64,000 bases of DNA from Panaeolus papilionaceus (taxonomy: Eukaryota > Basidiomycota > Agaricomycetes > Agaricales), in NCBI GenBank assembly GCA_015501605.1, contig JADNRZ010000001.1, forward strand, positions 1,860,001-1,924,000, written 5' to 3'. The position numbers were made by a program, and so were the translations under genes. Below, piece after piece: positions 1 through 11,303 of the stretch (its first letter is position 1; every line of letters starts with the position of its first letter). A model generated the notes under the pieces. It was not told the origin of the DNA and made no database searches. It saw only the letters and a list, made by a program, of their open reading frames with translations.

Positions 1-497
1 TCTTTTAAGCAAGACATGGAGGCCGTACTGCGCACATTTTGGGTCATTGCAAAGGATAACCGGTATAATGCAGCCTTGGGGTCCCGTGTGGCTCAACGCA
101 TCGCTCCAGTGGAATTCATTTTCATCGGTGAATCAGTTTTTGCTCTTTCCCGCACTACTTAAACTCAACATTCACAGGTGTATTACTTTATTGTTTGAGG
201 GCGGAAACAAGAAAGGTTCAAAGTCAAGCTATCCTGACCTTGCGGCAAACAGTCCGCCAGGAGTTCAGAGACATCAGGAACAATACCACTGTATGCAAAG
301 CGTTCTGGAGTCACGTCCGTGTTTTGGAGCACAATCCGAACACGACACTAATCCCAAACACAAATAACGAATCATCGGCGAACAAAGGGAAGAGAAAGAG
401 AAAGGAAGACAATGACGATGAATATCGGCCTCTGCCTGTTAGAAGTCTTGGAAAACCAGTGAAGACACGAGCCACAAAGTCGTCCAAGTCAAAATGA
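1..497 (+). CDS. 3' end of a probable DUF262-type fungal protein (partial)
   Basis: This is the C-terminal part of a gene that begins left of the window. Reading from base 1, an exon encodes a stretch ending in the motif RIAPVEFIFIG. An intron (about 128-179, GTGAAT to CACAG) follows, then a last exon to the TGA at 495-497. The exon junction gives a hydrophobic helix (FIFIGVLLYCL) and then QSQAILTLRQTVRQEFRDIR. The tail is basic and low-complexity (KGKRKRKEDNDDE, then KPVKTRATKSSKSK), like a nuclear-localisation tail. The APVEF-helix-DIR arrangement resembles the C-terminal half of basidiomycete DUF262 (GmrSD-like) proteins. That is recognition from memory and the N-terminal domain is outside the window, so the family call is moderate. 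It runs tail-to-tail with DCC1. Confidence 0.5.
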
Positions 498-615
498 TGG
501 GATTCAACCTTGTAGCTTTTTTTTTGTTGCTGTTGTTCTTTTCTTTCTTTCTTGTGTTCCATGGTATTATATTCTCTGACATATTCTCTATACATGTATT
601 TAGCATCAAAGAAGT

Positions 616-2024
616 CTAGCCGTTATACTGTGCTCTGGCGGTGTATCTAATTCCTTGCGAATCCGTCACCGCTCTGCAATATTTGAGCAGAAGTTTATCT
701 CGCTCCTTGTTGTTGACGGCTATATCAGACAAAAAAGCGGAAATATCCTCTCCTTTCCATTTCTTTCGCATTGCGAACAGTTCCGCAAAACGGGCAGCGG
801 GGTCAATGGGAAGCGTTGAAGCGGGGAAGTACTTGAGCGCTGCCTCGGTGACTCCTAGACTCTCCAGTTCGATGTAGTTTCCCTATGAGATGTCAGCTAA
901 ACAGCGAATACAGGGATATGGACGCTTACTGCAAGCAATGCCAATGACACCAATGACTCGAATGTATCGCCGACAGCACTTTTCCATTTTGCCAGCAATA
1001 GATCCCTCTCGATAGGCTCATGCTGCAAAGAACAAAATATTCGTAACTCGCGAATGACGTCCATGATGTGATGTGGAGACGCACCCTGTGATTCCTCAAT
1101 ATCCCCAAGCCAACTTCCTTGACCACCGATTCGGCATCCATACTCCACTTTCCCTCTGAAATCTCTCCAAACCATCGCATAATCTGCGTCGACACGGATC
1201 TGGGCACTTCATGGTCATCAGCCAGTGCTGACGTGATGGTTTCGACTGAAGTCGACGTGTGCTTTTCAGAAAGGGAAACAAGAACGGCAAGAATCAACTC
1301 TAGTAGGTGGTTCAAGTAGGACACTGCAATGGGTCTGAGTTCGTCTAAAAATGGAGCAACAGGGATTCATATACTCTTTTCCACAAGCAGGGAAACGAGT
1401 GTAACGCTTACTATTCAATACGAGAATACGGCGATCTTTTAATCCCCTTTCCAGCTCCGCCTCGCTTGACTGGATCTCCCCTCGCGCGTCATCTAGAGTA
1501 AAGCGCGTCTAAAAATATGTCATGATATGAAACGACGAGAGAATGAATAGCACCAACTATCGACGCGTCGTCCTCGTCATCTTCTTGTCCTTCATCATAC
1601 GTGCGATCTCGGAGCAGAGATGAAAGTTTGTGCAATTTTGGCACAGCAGGTGCCAGCTCGATGATTTCTTTCACCTGGTCACGAATCACGACTGCATTGG
1701 CTGCAAATGCATTGTTACAGACATCAATGTCTGGCACAGCAGTAGCAACAAGAACGGTGTTTGACAAATTGACTGAGCGCATGCTAAAGGTTTTGTCCGA
1801 TGTGCAAAGCACAGCATCCTCTTGTGGTTGACCTTTGATGGTCAGACTGTCGAGGGTCAGTATCGTCGCTTACAAGGTGTGGTAGAAATTACAGACTTTA
1901 TAGCCACATCGTTTTTAATTCCATCCTCGATCAATGTGACGAGATCTGGGGTCAGCTCAACAAGTTTGTAAGATCCTGCTTCCAAGGTGGAAGAAGAAGA
2001 GAAGCACAGGTCGTGTTCTGACAT
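616..2024 (-). CDS. DCC1: Sister chromatid cohesion protein Dcc1 (CTF18 clamp-loader subunit)
   Basis: Dcc1 binds Ctf8 and Ctf18 in the alternative replication-factor-C complex, which loads PCNA and supports cohesion at replication forks. The start is the ATG at 2022-2024, giving MSEHDLCFSSSS, then YKLVELTPDLVTLIEDG, a typical Dcc1 N-terminus. After an intron (1892-1847) comes LTIKG...AVLCTSDKTFSMR, the family's 'DKTY-like' strand, then SNTVLV. Later exons give an acidic loop, the winged-helix region (RFTLDDARGEI, RGLKDRRILVLN) and the C-terminal block YFPASTLPIDPAARF..LF..RKKWKGEDI, ending LLLKYCRAVTD. That C-terminal signature is characteristic of DSCC1/Dcc1. There are at least four introns. 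The 5' flank is shared with the 3' end of glutamine synthetase. Internal junctions were assigned by eye. Confidence 0.85.
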
Positions 2025-2376
2025 GAGAGTTAATCGACAAGCCGGATTCATCATGGGCTGGTCTGGCCTCGTGGTTCTGGAAAATCTCAGCAAAAGCCAT
2101 ACCAGGCAACTCCATTAACGACAGCCGGGGCGTTAACCCCATAGAAAGGTTAATCTTTGTCGATCTTTCGTTTATTAAGTGCGAAGCATGATCACCCAAG
2201 GTATTCCATTCGATATACATATATTGGTTGATTGATTCCCAATTATTAATTATAGCTCTAAAAATTGTCCTGATTCACGTCAATGCTTTTGTACAACTCC
2301 GTCTTCCGAGGTAAAAGAAGGGTAAAAATGTGAATCTGTGGGAACGACGCGCGACAAAATAGCATACTCTACTCTT
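2025..2376. other. Intergenic: DCC1 upstream region and glutamine synthetase 3' region
   Basis: About 350 bp between the DCC1 start and the glutamine synthetase stop. The open reading frame that extends DCC1 upstream on the minus strand is in another frame and shows no family similarity. GACGCGCGAC near 2346-2355 resembles a weak MluI-type box, but it lies close to the neighbour's 3' end. I see no other element. Confidence 0.5.
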
Positions 2377-3727
2377 CTAAGCATTGAGGCAAGTGGTCTC
2401 CACAATGATACCTGTCACACGGTATGGGTCTGGAGAGAAGATATCAGACATATGAGGAACACCCCAAAGTAGCAAAATTACGTACCGATGTTGGAAGCGG
2501 GACGCCTGTCCTCGAGGTATCCATAACCCTGGGCTGCGACATGTCGGGGGACACGAATAGAAGCACCACGGTTGGCAACACCAGAGCTGAAGGCGCCAAT
2601 GTGGCCAGTCTCATGACGACCAGTAAGGCGGAGCTCATTGTCCTCACCGTAGACGGCGATATGCTCGTCATGACGCTTGGAGAGCTTCTCGATTGCCTCC
2701 TCGATTGCCTTCATGCCGCCGGGCTCACGCATGGCCTTGGTGGAGTAGTTGGTGTGGCAACCAGCGCCGTTCCAGTCACCCTGAAGAGGTTTGGGGTGGA
2801 AGGAAACCTTGATACCCCACTGCTCGGCAATACGGACGAGAAGGTAGCGGGCCATCCAGAGATGATCACCCATGGAGATGCCCTCACATGGACCAACCTG
2901 GAACTCCCATTGGGAAGGCATGACCTCGGCATTGATACCACTAATATTGATGCCGGCGTAGAGGCAAGCACGGTAGTGGGCTTCAATCAAATCACGAGCG
3001 AAAACTTTGCCGGTGCCTAATGTTTTGGGGAAAGGATTGTGGGGCGGTTGTGAGTCATATGAGGTAATAATTCGGGATAACCATAAGGGCAACTCACCAG
3101 CACCGCAGTAGTATGGACCTTGAGGACCGGGGAAACCACCCTTTGGCCATCCGAAAGGAGCGCCATCTGCGTCGATAAGGGTGTATTCCTGTTCAAGACC
3201 GAACCAGGGGACTTCATCTTTGGCTTGTTCCATAACCTTGGCGGCATGGTGGCGGTAGTTTGTCCTGTTAGGAGTGCCGTCGTTGTTGTAGGTTTCAGCG
3301 AGGACCAAGATGTTGTCACCACCTCGGAAAGGATCCTTGAAGATGGCAGCAGGACGAAGGTAGACATCAGAGTCATGACCTGGGGCCTGGTTGGTAGAAG
3401 AACCATCGAAATCCCAGATGCGGAGTTGGCCAATGTCTGTGACCTTCTTGCTCACAGTCTAAGAAGAGCACACTGAGGTGAGAAATGAGCTCGCATGACG
3501 GATGTAGGTTATACACACGGTGGTCTTTGAACGAAGACCGCCATCACCATCGATCCAGACGTCTACGATGAAAAAGAAAAAATGGTGAGTACATGTTTTT
3601 TATATATATAAAACAGGAGAGTAAGACAAAAGAAAAAAAAAATCGACCAACATTCTGCCTGAACCTTTTCACCCTGAGGAAGAGCAAGGTAGGGTGCAAG
3701 AAGATCATTACGGTAAGGGTAGGCCAT
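2377..3727 (-). CDS. Glutamine synthetase (type II, eukaryotic)
   Basis: The enzyme makes glutamine from glutamate, ammonium and ATP in the cytosol and is the main ammonium-assimilating step in fungi. The start ATG is at 3725-3727 ([20 protein letters not shown]). The protein reads [14 protein letters not shown] after an intron that splits the Tyr codon, then [17 protein letters not shown]. Active-site signatures follow: [23 protein letters not shown], the ATP-binding [14 protein letters not shown] and RPASNIDPY, ending ETTCLNA at the TAG (2377-2379). All eukaryotic GS-II hallmarks are present, and the length of roughly 355 residues matches fungal enzymes. There are at least four short introns, one of them (near 3571-3650) AT-rich. 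The upstream region carries GATA and CCAAT motifs. The call is secure. Confidence 0.96.
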
Positions 3728-4145
3728 TGCTATATGAGTGAGAGGAGAAGGGAATAAAGAGATCTAAATTTGTTGGAATGTGGAGAAGGAAGAGTTTGGC
3801 GACTGAAGGCTCTGCTTTAATCTGCAAATACATGTGTTGATTACTATTTGGACAAACCCGTGTGATTGGACGATAAGTAATAATAATCTTATCTATTATA
3901 ATAAATCATTTTATTTTTCCTATATTTTACTTTTATGGTTCCTTCTCCGTTGATTATCCGTACTCTCCATTCAGTCAATTCAGGTCCGTCGGCCGACCGT
4001 TAATCCGGTATTGCATGATACAGTAACTCTCAAAACTACTATTACTACTACTACTTGGCTACATACTACTCCATTTATTTCACATCATAGGTCCTTTTAA
4101 GAAAATATTATTGGTCTAAAACTCTTTGGACAAAGAATATCTTTT
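3728..4145. promoter_or_regulatory. Glutamine synthetase promoter with GATA pair and CCAAT box
   Basis: This AT-rich region lies upstream of the glutamine synthetase start. It holds GATAAG at 3872-3877 and the same motif in the other orientation (CTTATC, 3888-3893), about 145-165 bp before the ATG. An inverted CCAAT box (ATTGG, about 3865-3869) sits beside them. GATA-factor (AreA/Nit2) and HAP-complex control of nitrogen genes is established in ascomycetes; its use here is inference. The right part should also hold the 3' UTR of the AP-1 sigma gene, whose stop is at 4146. Confidence 0.5.
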
Positions 4146-5024
4146 CTAACCACTTCGAGATCCAATTCTTGCCATCATATCGTCAGAATTCTCTTGTTCT
4201 TCAACACTGTCTGACTGTGTCACCTGAAAATAGCCACATACACACACTCATTACTCCGTCCGAGACATCTGACAATGGCTAAATCCACTCACAACTCGGA
4301 GTACCGATTTCTTGGACGATTCTTGTAGTTCCCCAGCAATGATCAATTCATCCAGGATCTGTCAATACTCTCCCACTTCAGTACACTTCTACTTTCAATC
4401 ATGGGAAGGTAACGTACCGCGTATGCCTTCTGGAAGTTGAAAATACTGTCCGCAGTGCATCAGATGACTTTAATCGATTCTTCTCCTATGGATCACTCAC
4501 AGGTCAAGCTCGCACACCTGAAGAGGTTTAACACAGTTATTAGCGGCCATCTAGAATTGAACACCTCCCAGTCACACAATTCTTGCTCACATTCCCAAAG
4601 TATCGATCCAGTACTTCCACATAGCGGTGAATAATTTCCAGGGTAACCAGCTCATTATCCGATGATCCAATTCCGCACACGAAAAAGAGTGATGCATATC
4701 GTCTGTAAACCACCTTGGAATCTGCCCAAAGCTTCAACCTCCATGTTAGCTCTCGTCAATGTTCTTAACCACCAACCCTTGTATTCTAAGAAGTTGCACA
4801 TTCTCGTTCGACGCGCCAGAACTAGTTGTGTTACATCTTTCACAATCTTCGCCTTCGCTTTCGGCGCCATGGTTGTGAACCATTTCGCAAGGCGCACTTT
4901 ACCTGAATTAATGTCAATCGATAACAGCAGATCAGATATAGCATTTAATTCCATGTTCTAATATCTCCCAATAGAACTAGAACGACAGACCTTGTCGCGA
5001 AACTAAGAGAATGTAGTTGATCAT
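4146..5024 (-). CDS. APS1: AP-1 adaptor complex small (sigma) subunit
   Basis: Sigma adaptin is the small core subunit of the clathrin adaptor that sorts cargo between trans-Golgi and endosomes. The first short exon gives [12 protein letters not shown] (ATG at 5022-5024). It splices to KVRLAKWF, then [68 protein letters not shown] and [20 protein letters not shown]. These follow the canonical sigma fold block by block. The LARR..MC..LE and CELD forms match AP-1 better than AP-2 or AP-3. Six or so introns cut a protein of about 160 residues into small exons, so no single long frame covers it. The last exon gives an acidic tail ending RIGSRSG. AP-1 is preferred over AP-2 on motif wording; a tree would settle it. 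Confidence 0.9.
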
Positions 5025-6700
5025 ATCTGGACCAATGCGTTGGCGAGAAAGGAGGATTGTAAATGGCACCGCCACCTCTGTCACAATCTGACACGACTGC
5101 CGTCCGGGACAATTCTTCCGTTACGGTCAACATCGGCAAAGTCCACCGTACAAAATAGCACCCCGAGATCTTTCTCATTAAATGCTAAATCTATTGTACA
5201 TATTCCAATCATCATGCGAGAAATTGCAATACAAGAAACACAGGGGACATTCCCATTACCATGAGCAGCTCCGAACCCAAGACCCTCAGGTCCTAGCTCT
5301 CGAACCCTGTACCTCAAGTCTAGTGTCGTTCTTATCTCTGTTTGATACAGATCATTGTATTCTCCTTACAACATCGAACACAAACCAATGCTTTACATTC
5401 GTCTTATCTCTCCTGTTGCTAAGTATTGCGCAAGGGGTCTACCATAACTGTCAATTCAATCAGACTCGTGATCCTGTTTTTGTATAGCTATCTCTGCCAT
5501 CATCTGTTAAAGAGATAAGTAGCTGTCCAAGTACAATCTATTGTCGGCGATATGCTGGAGTTGAACTATTTTGTCTTCATTAATGAGAAAAACTTCGCGC
5601 CGCAATACACTTGGGTTTCAATCGTGTGCCTGTAAGCCTTCCAAGCTCAGGGCTTCCATCGTGTTTCGTTCGGTGTCATGACCACCCATTCCGGCAGGGA
5701 CAGAAACCGTGAAACGGCTCCAGTGCGTGTGGCGCAGAATTTCCTCATTCGAGCGCATCACTCCTACTCAGGTCTCCACAAGGGATGTAACAAGACATCT
5801 TCAATCCATCCTGATGATTGCCACAGACTCAGAGCCGATAACAATGAAAGCAAGGAAATTACCAGTCGTCGGAGTTTCGGATCTCAAGCATCCTTTGCTC
5901 CTGACTTTCGCTGACCGGCCATGAACAACCTTCGAATAGTTACCCGTGATGAATGAGTAACCCTGGACCCAGGCGCGAAAGGAACTGCGAGCGCAAAGTG
6001 GAGATATAGCTGACGCCTCAGACCACAGAAGCGATGCCAAGCGAATGCTCTAATATTTCAGAACGCGTGAACTGGAGAGTGGCGAGATTCTCTATTCTTG
6101 GGACCGTTTTTGGAGCAAGATTGTACCGCTATTGGCAGAGATGTGGTAATAATTGCGAGCCATTACCTTCGGTTTCCACCTGCAGAACCAAGTCATTCGA
6201 TCGCTATGATTTTGCTCGCAAATGATGCCCAGCCTGATCAGAATGGACGTTTTCTGTCAAAGGCTAAACCGGCACGGGTCTTGCGTCGCGTCGCGGTCCT
6301 CCAGCCAATGCTGCAAAGTGAGTCACAACATCACGATTAGAAATCCGGGAGACTAGCAACAGAGAAGCTGAAAGATCCGCATAGGTGCGCCTCTGAACCT
6401 GAAGGAAAGGGGCCGGGGATGATGGACTATGATGGTCCATGGATCAGAAGATGTAAAAATATCGAGATAGGTCCGAGGTTGGGTGTGATAATGATTCACT
6501 GTTGGACAGTTGTTGCGAAGAGTGCGCGTCCACATGGTTTAGAGAAACATCTTCCGTTCAAGCTTCAGAATTTCAGGTGCACCTTGAGCTCATTGCATTC
6601 ACGAGTCCAACACCGAAATACAATAGGGATTAGAAGGATAAATAGCATCACGAACAATACCTGTAGCGCGGATGGCTATTATATAGAGCCTCCCAAAGGC
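5025..6700. other. Gene-poor stretch of about 1.7 kb, possible gene relic
   Basis: This is the longest stretch without a convincing gene. Open frames occur on both strands but are short and overlapping, without recognisable domains or good splice pairs. On the minus strand between about 5500 and 6340, several adjacent fragments look weakly protein-like (for example SRFTVSVPAGMGGHD near 5690) but are broken by stops and frame changes. That would fit a decayed gene or transposon remnant, but I cannot name the ancestor. The right end is the 3' flank of the Erj5-type gene. I find no tRNA or clear repeat. Confidence 0.35.
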
Positions 6701-8063
6701 CTACTTCCTCCTCACATTTTTTCTTCTCATGCCCCCAGCCTTGGAGGTTGGTCCAAGGACCCTAGCACCATCACCCTGACGACTAGGTGTCGACCTCCCG
6801 CTCCTTGTCGTCTCCGACCCCGCAAGAGAGGACGCATCGTCACTATCTACATCCGGTGCGGACTCTGAATCCTTTTCATCAATTGCAGCAGGAGAACCGG
6901 AGCTCTTGCCAGTTATTTTGCTAGAGATGGCTTTGACCAGAGATATGAACCAAGTGTTGGCAAAAGATGGCTTGACAGCGGTCGAGGCATCGATGAGATG
7001 CATATCGCCTTCCTCATCAAGCTAAGAATCATGGTTCAATTAGTCGGTTGCAGAGGCAGAATTGAATTCATACCAGATAGACATTGGCGCCATCAACGAC
7101 CATATCCAACCACTTAGAGCCAGCATATCCGCCGTCCTCGTCGCGGGCATCACCTAGGTTTACTTTGATCTAGAGACCGTTCAGAAATAATATACTATGA
7201 TGTTTAGAATGAAGCAAACCTTTCGTTGACCATTGACGGGAATAAGCTTAGGTCCCCATGCAGCAGCCCTGGCCTTGCTGATGATGACTTCAATACGTTC
7301 TAGGTCACGTTTATAATTGATTTTCTGGATGATGTATTGAAGTGAAGATGTGAAGACGACGAGGAAGCCCAAAACAAACTTGAAGGAGTCCAGTGTCAGT
7401 GCATTAGTTGGGGAGCAATACATCAATAAACCTACACCGAGACCAGGCCTAAAGCGGGAGTAGTAGTATCCAGTTCCGCGCCATTTGGGTACCCCGTTTT
7501 TGTAAAAGAAGTCATAGCTACGTGACATCTAGAGTAAGTAAAAGTAGCCCTCAAAAGTAACAGGTATTACGTACCGTTTTCGACTCTCCGATTCCTTCAA
7601 GATGGTGCCAATGACACCAAGGCGTGCAAATTTCTCATGGATACCCTTTACACCTGGATTTTTGTCAGGGCTGGTAAGGATATCAGTTATCGCAGTACCG
7701 ACAGCATGTAACAATATGCACTCACTGGACTTGCATACTCTTTTTTCTGTATGCTTTCAAGATTTCTTGCTTGGACGCGGTATGTGGAATCTCGAGGTAT
7801 GAATAAAAAGTGGTTCCCTTGCCCTCTGCGGCCTCTAGTGATGATACAAGATCAAAGATTTCATGGTCTTCCTATGAGACAGCATGATGTCAACGACTTG
7901 GAGAAGGAGCAGGAGGAAAATCAAACGGTACCTTTTCCCAACTACATCAAACGCCAGTGTTTGAGGATGAGCACAGACACCAAAAGAGGTAAGAACGAAC
8001 ATACGCAAAGACCATAGCCGCCCATATCGCCAAGAAGGCGAAACAAAAGGTGAAAAGTCTCAT
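6701..8063 (-). CDS. ERJ5: ER-membrane DnaJ-domain protein, Erj5 type
   Basis: A J-domain co-chaperone predicted in the ER membrane, where Erj5-type proteins assist the lumenal Hsp70 (BiP/Kar2). The start ATG (8061-8063) opens a signal peptide (MRLFTFCFAFLAIWAAMVFA). The J domain follows: FDLVSSLEA, YLEIPHTASKQEILKAYRKKS, then the HPD motif whose His codon is split by an intron (CCA|GTGAGT...CAG|CC), and NPGVKGIHEKFARLG. Next come [30 protein letters not shown], as in Erj5/DNAJC1, and a membrane segment around VVFTSSLQYIIQKINYKRD. A C-terminal region ends in a Ser-rich tail and a basic RRKNVRRK terminus. Intron calls around the signal peptide and the next small exon are the least certain. The upstream neighbour RRN7 is divergent. 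Confidence 0.82.
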
Positions 8064-8663
8064 TTATAACCAAGGGTATACTGTTCAGTCTAGTCGATAA
8101 AATTATTTCGTGTTTTACGAGTAAGCGAGCAACCAGGGGCTTAATTTCTTGCACTTCTCCAAAGAATCGAGAAAGCGACAAGTAAAGTTGACCTAAGGCA
8201 CTTAAAAGACGGTTTATGAAAAGCAAAGAGGAAGTAGAATATCTGGAGGAGAGAATTGCAAAGGTGCAAGAACTGACTTGCTGGCATTGATCGCTTGATG
8301 GCGTTGATCGGACTCATCGGAGGCTAAAGCGGAACTTGTGGCTGTGCCATCACGCCCTGTGTGTTTTCTGCTTTTACTCTATGAAGCTCCGTCATTTCCA
8401 TCATCTTCACCGTTTCTTATCTATCTAAAACTGGGATTAGACTTGGTAGAGCCTTATTGATACGTAAAAATCTGTTTTGGACGCCTGGCTGTGTTTAAAC
8501 AAGCGACATTCCGAAATTTGTTTCACCCACCCTGCGCGTGCTTTGACCCAGTAATCCATAATCAGTTAGGGTCAGTTTACCACCTGAAGACCAAAAAAAC
8601 TGACCATTTTCTGCATCGGATCTCATCTTGCTGAAGCTGTGCTGTCTTGCTTCTTGACTTAAT
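8064..8663. promoter_or_regulatory. Divergent intergenic region between the Erj5-type gene and RRN7
   Basis: About 600 bp separates the two divergent starts and should hold both promoters. I see no TATA box in a convincing position and no repeat. Open frames here lack family features. Confidence 0.4.
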
Positions 8664-9495
8664 ATGGCACCCCGTCGGCGATGTCCAACTTGTGGATCTA
8701 AACAATGGCACAAGGAGCCTGCCAGCGGGCTTATTGCGTGTAGTGAGGGTCATATCTTACAGGTTCGTTGACAGTAGTTGAAGTTGTTAATTATCATTGC
8801 GTTTCAGTGGAGTTTATGGCCATTTCTACATAGACTTCAGAGGAATACGGGGACTCCTAGGCTTACGACGACTTTTTTTTTCAAATATAGAATTATCGTA
8901 ATGAGACAACTGAAGTACAAGAACTCGGCCCGCACGCCATGAAAAAACGAACTCTTAAAACAAGTAAAGGAAAGAAAGGCAAGCAGAGTAAAGCAGATGA
9001 AAAACGTACGACGCATCTGTCTCCTGTTCACTTTCCCTGTCTTAAACACCTATGATTCACAGTGTACCATGGAGCTCGAGGAAGGTTCCATTATTTCCTT
9101 TGCCTTCAGCTTATCTTCCGAAAACAAGTATTCACATTGATCGACTTATGGGACCTACCCGCAGAATTTGAGGTAGGACTGCATTGCAGTAGAAATCTGA
9201 GAGTATGACTGTTTATGAGGTTTTCAGATAATCTGCCGAGATCTATGGGCTCTAAATCTGGCACTACTCCCGGATCCTCCACCCGCAGAACCTTACCATT
9301 TCGTTCAGGAGAACAAGACCGGGACCAAAGAAAGTTCTCAGTCCCAAAATAGCGATCTGCAGAAAGGCAAAGTCACAGGCAGCCGATCTGGGGAAGCCGA
9401 AGTTTCGGAAAGCGATCCTGAAAACGAGGACGTAGAGGCACCAACGATCAAAGACGAGGAGATCTCTAATGCGCAGGACGAAGATGAGGATGACC

Positions 9496-9532
<37 letters not shown>

Positions 9533-10868
9533 GTTGGACGAATTGATGCGGGAAAATTCTGAGATCTCAAGCTCATCCGAAGACGAAGCTAGTAGCGCGG
9601 ATGGTGCATCTGAACAGACCACAGGCAAGAAGCGAGGGAAACGAAAGGGGCACTTCATCTACGAAAGTCCAGCATGCACGATTGCGGTGCTGATGGTCGC
9701 GTGTTGGACGCTCCGGCTTCCTGTAATGTCCCGCGATTTAATAAAGTGCGTTCGGGCACGCTTTCATTTGATGTGCTATTGAATGACTTGGTTACTGTTA
9801 GGCTCATTGAACTTTACGAGTTGCCGTACTTGGAGGGTGCGCTTGGACTACCGGAGGGTATGGCTCAGCACCTGACGAAGCATAACATGCAAGCACTATC
9901 CCCAGCAGTGAGTAGCTCGGAAGATATGGATGACACTGTTTGCGTGCATAATCTAGCAGTGAAGACTTTGGCTAATGCGATGACACCTTGTTGTTATTTT
10001 AGCATGCACCAAGTACTATGACAATCCATTCCCTCGCATCGCGGCTTGCGAGGAAGCTTTATGAAAGTTATGGAATCTATACGCCCGAAGCCAATGCAGC
10101 GGACATGTTGTGGCGACTGACAAAATCTATGGCTGGGACCCGTGAGCGTTCTTTTATTGAAAATGTGGGATTGCTAACGCAGGGAGGGTGTACAGCACTG
10201 TTATATGTAATTACGAAACGTGTCATGAGTGCGGTTTCTGCGCCACTCACGATACACGAGAGTCTGGCACCTGGACTGCAGGTAAAACGGTCCTGGGAGG
10301 CAAAGCGGCACCAATACGATAATGCGCCTGTGGAAGCATCATTAATTGCAGGTATGGTGATTGGGCTTAAAATGATCTACGGTTTGGACGAGACAAAGCG
10401 GTGAGTGTAAATTGATGAGTTCCTGGTGAGATTATACTCATGAAGTGCCATGGAACGAGTAGAAGACCGAAGGATGCGGAGAGTGTTATTAACGAGATGC
10501 CGATGCTTCAAGACTATCTAAAGGAGATTGAAAGGTTGGAGGAGGGGGATCGAGCTGGTAACGAGAGCCTATTTGATTCTAGGCATAATCTGTGAGTGAA
10601 AGATTTGAGTTGCGGGGTTCTTTTTTATGCAGGGAGGTAAAATGAAGGGAAATGCTAATGATGCTTTTCACAGACATGTGGGGGACATGAGTGATTCTAT
10701 GGCGGACCAATACATTTCATTTTGTGAAAAAGCACTTTTGGGAAGCACCGGAAAGGGTAAGTACAGCCATGTTTTACTTTTTTTAAGACCGAGAGGAGCT
10801 CAAAACGAGTAGATGACGGGGTTGAAAAGTACTTTTGGCTGAAACTGAACAAAAGTGAAACCAAGAGC

Positions 10869-10900
<32 letters not shown>

Positions 10901-11156
10901 GGGAGATGGAAATAAGGAAGAAAAAGGATACAACGTGTTTTGTGACAAAGTAATTGAAGGAATAACAAGCGGTAAAGATTATAAAATTTGGAATGGGGTG
11001 GATATTGAAGGTGAAGTGCCGTTTGAATACGGGATAATTCTTAAAAGAAGCGCGGAAGTAGTTGGAGTGAGTGAGGGTGTTTTGTCGGCGTTGATAGAAA
11101 AGTATGATAGACGGGTTGTGGATGACATCAGGAGGCGGGAAAGACCGAATGAGTAA
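8664..11156 (+). CDS. RRN7: RNA polymerase I core-factor subunit Rrn7 (TAF1B/TFIIB-like)
   Basis: Rrn7 is the TFIIB-related subunit of the core factor that recruits RNA polymerase I to rDNA promoters. The start at 8664 gives MAPRRRCPTCGSKQWH...LIACSEGHILQ, the family's N-terminal zinc ribbon (CPTC...C..GH), followed after an intron by NYRNET. Downstream are DLWDLPAEFEIICRDLWALNL, an acidic linker with eleven Asp codons, and HFIYESPACTIAVLMVACW. The cyclin-like repeats follow, with LIELYELPYLEGALGLPEGM and LASRLARKLYESYGI. The second half carries a ten-Asn tract and a C-terminal cyclin-fold remnant (ILKRSAEVVGVSEGVLSALI), ending at TAA/TGA near 11156. There are many short introns, and the exact exon chain in 9990-10630 is uncertain. 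The zinc ribbon plus the first cyclin repeat make the identification good. Confidence 0.82.
9498..9530 (+). repeat. GAT trinucleotide tract coding poly-Asp in RRN7
   Basis: Eleven consecutive GAT codons sit inside the acidic linker between the zinc ribbon and the first cyclin repeat of Rrn7. They are surrounded by further Glu/Asp codons. The tract is in frame, so length changes would only alter the linker. Confidence 0.95.
10868..10900 (+). repeat. CAA/AAC trinucleotide tract coding poly-Asn in RRN7
   Basis: Thirty-three bases of pure CAA repeat are read in frame as ten Asn codons, preceded by Lys-Ser and followed by Lys-Gly-Asp. The tract interrupts a charged segment shortly before the C-terminal fold of Rrn7. 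It is a probable length-variable microsatellite. Confidence 0.95.
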
Positions 11157-11303
11157 ATGACATAAGTAATAAAATAGCAATAATAAATTAATTATTTTCT
11201 TTCCCCCCCCTCCCTGTCTCTTTCCTTTTAGACCGACCGCCTTCAGTCAGCCCAGCCATTCCCTTTAATACCTTGCTGCTGTTGCTGTACAGCCAGTGCA
11301 CCA

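Noticed and set aside
5270..5340. Possible tRNA on the minus strand (GGGTTCGAGAG)
   Set aside because: The B-box-like word does not form a T-arm with its flanks, and no acceptor or anticodon stem can be drawn.
9338..9658. Antisense open frame with a poly-Ser run
   Set aside because: It is the reverse reading of the acidic GAT tract of RRN7.
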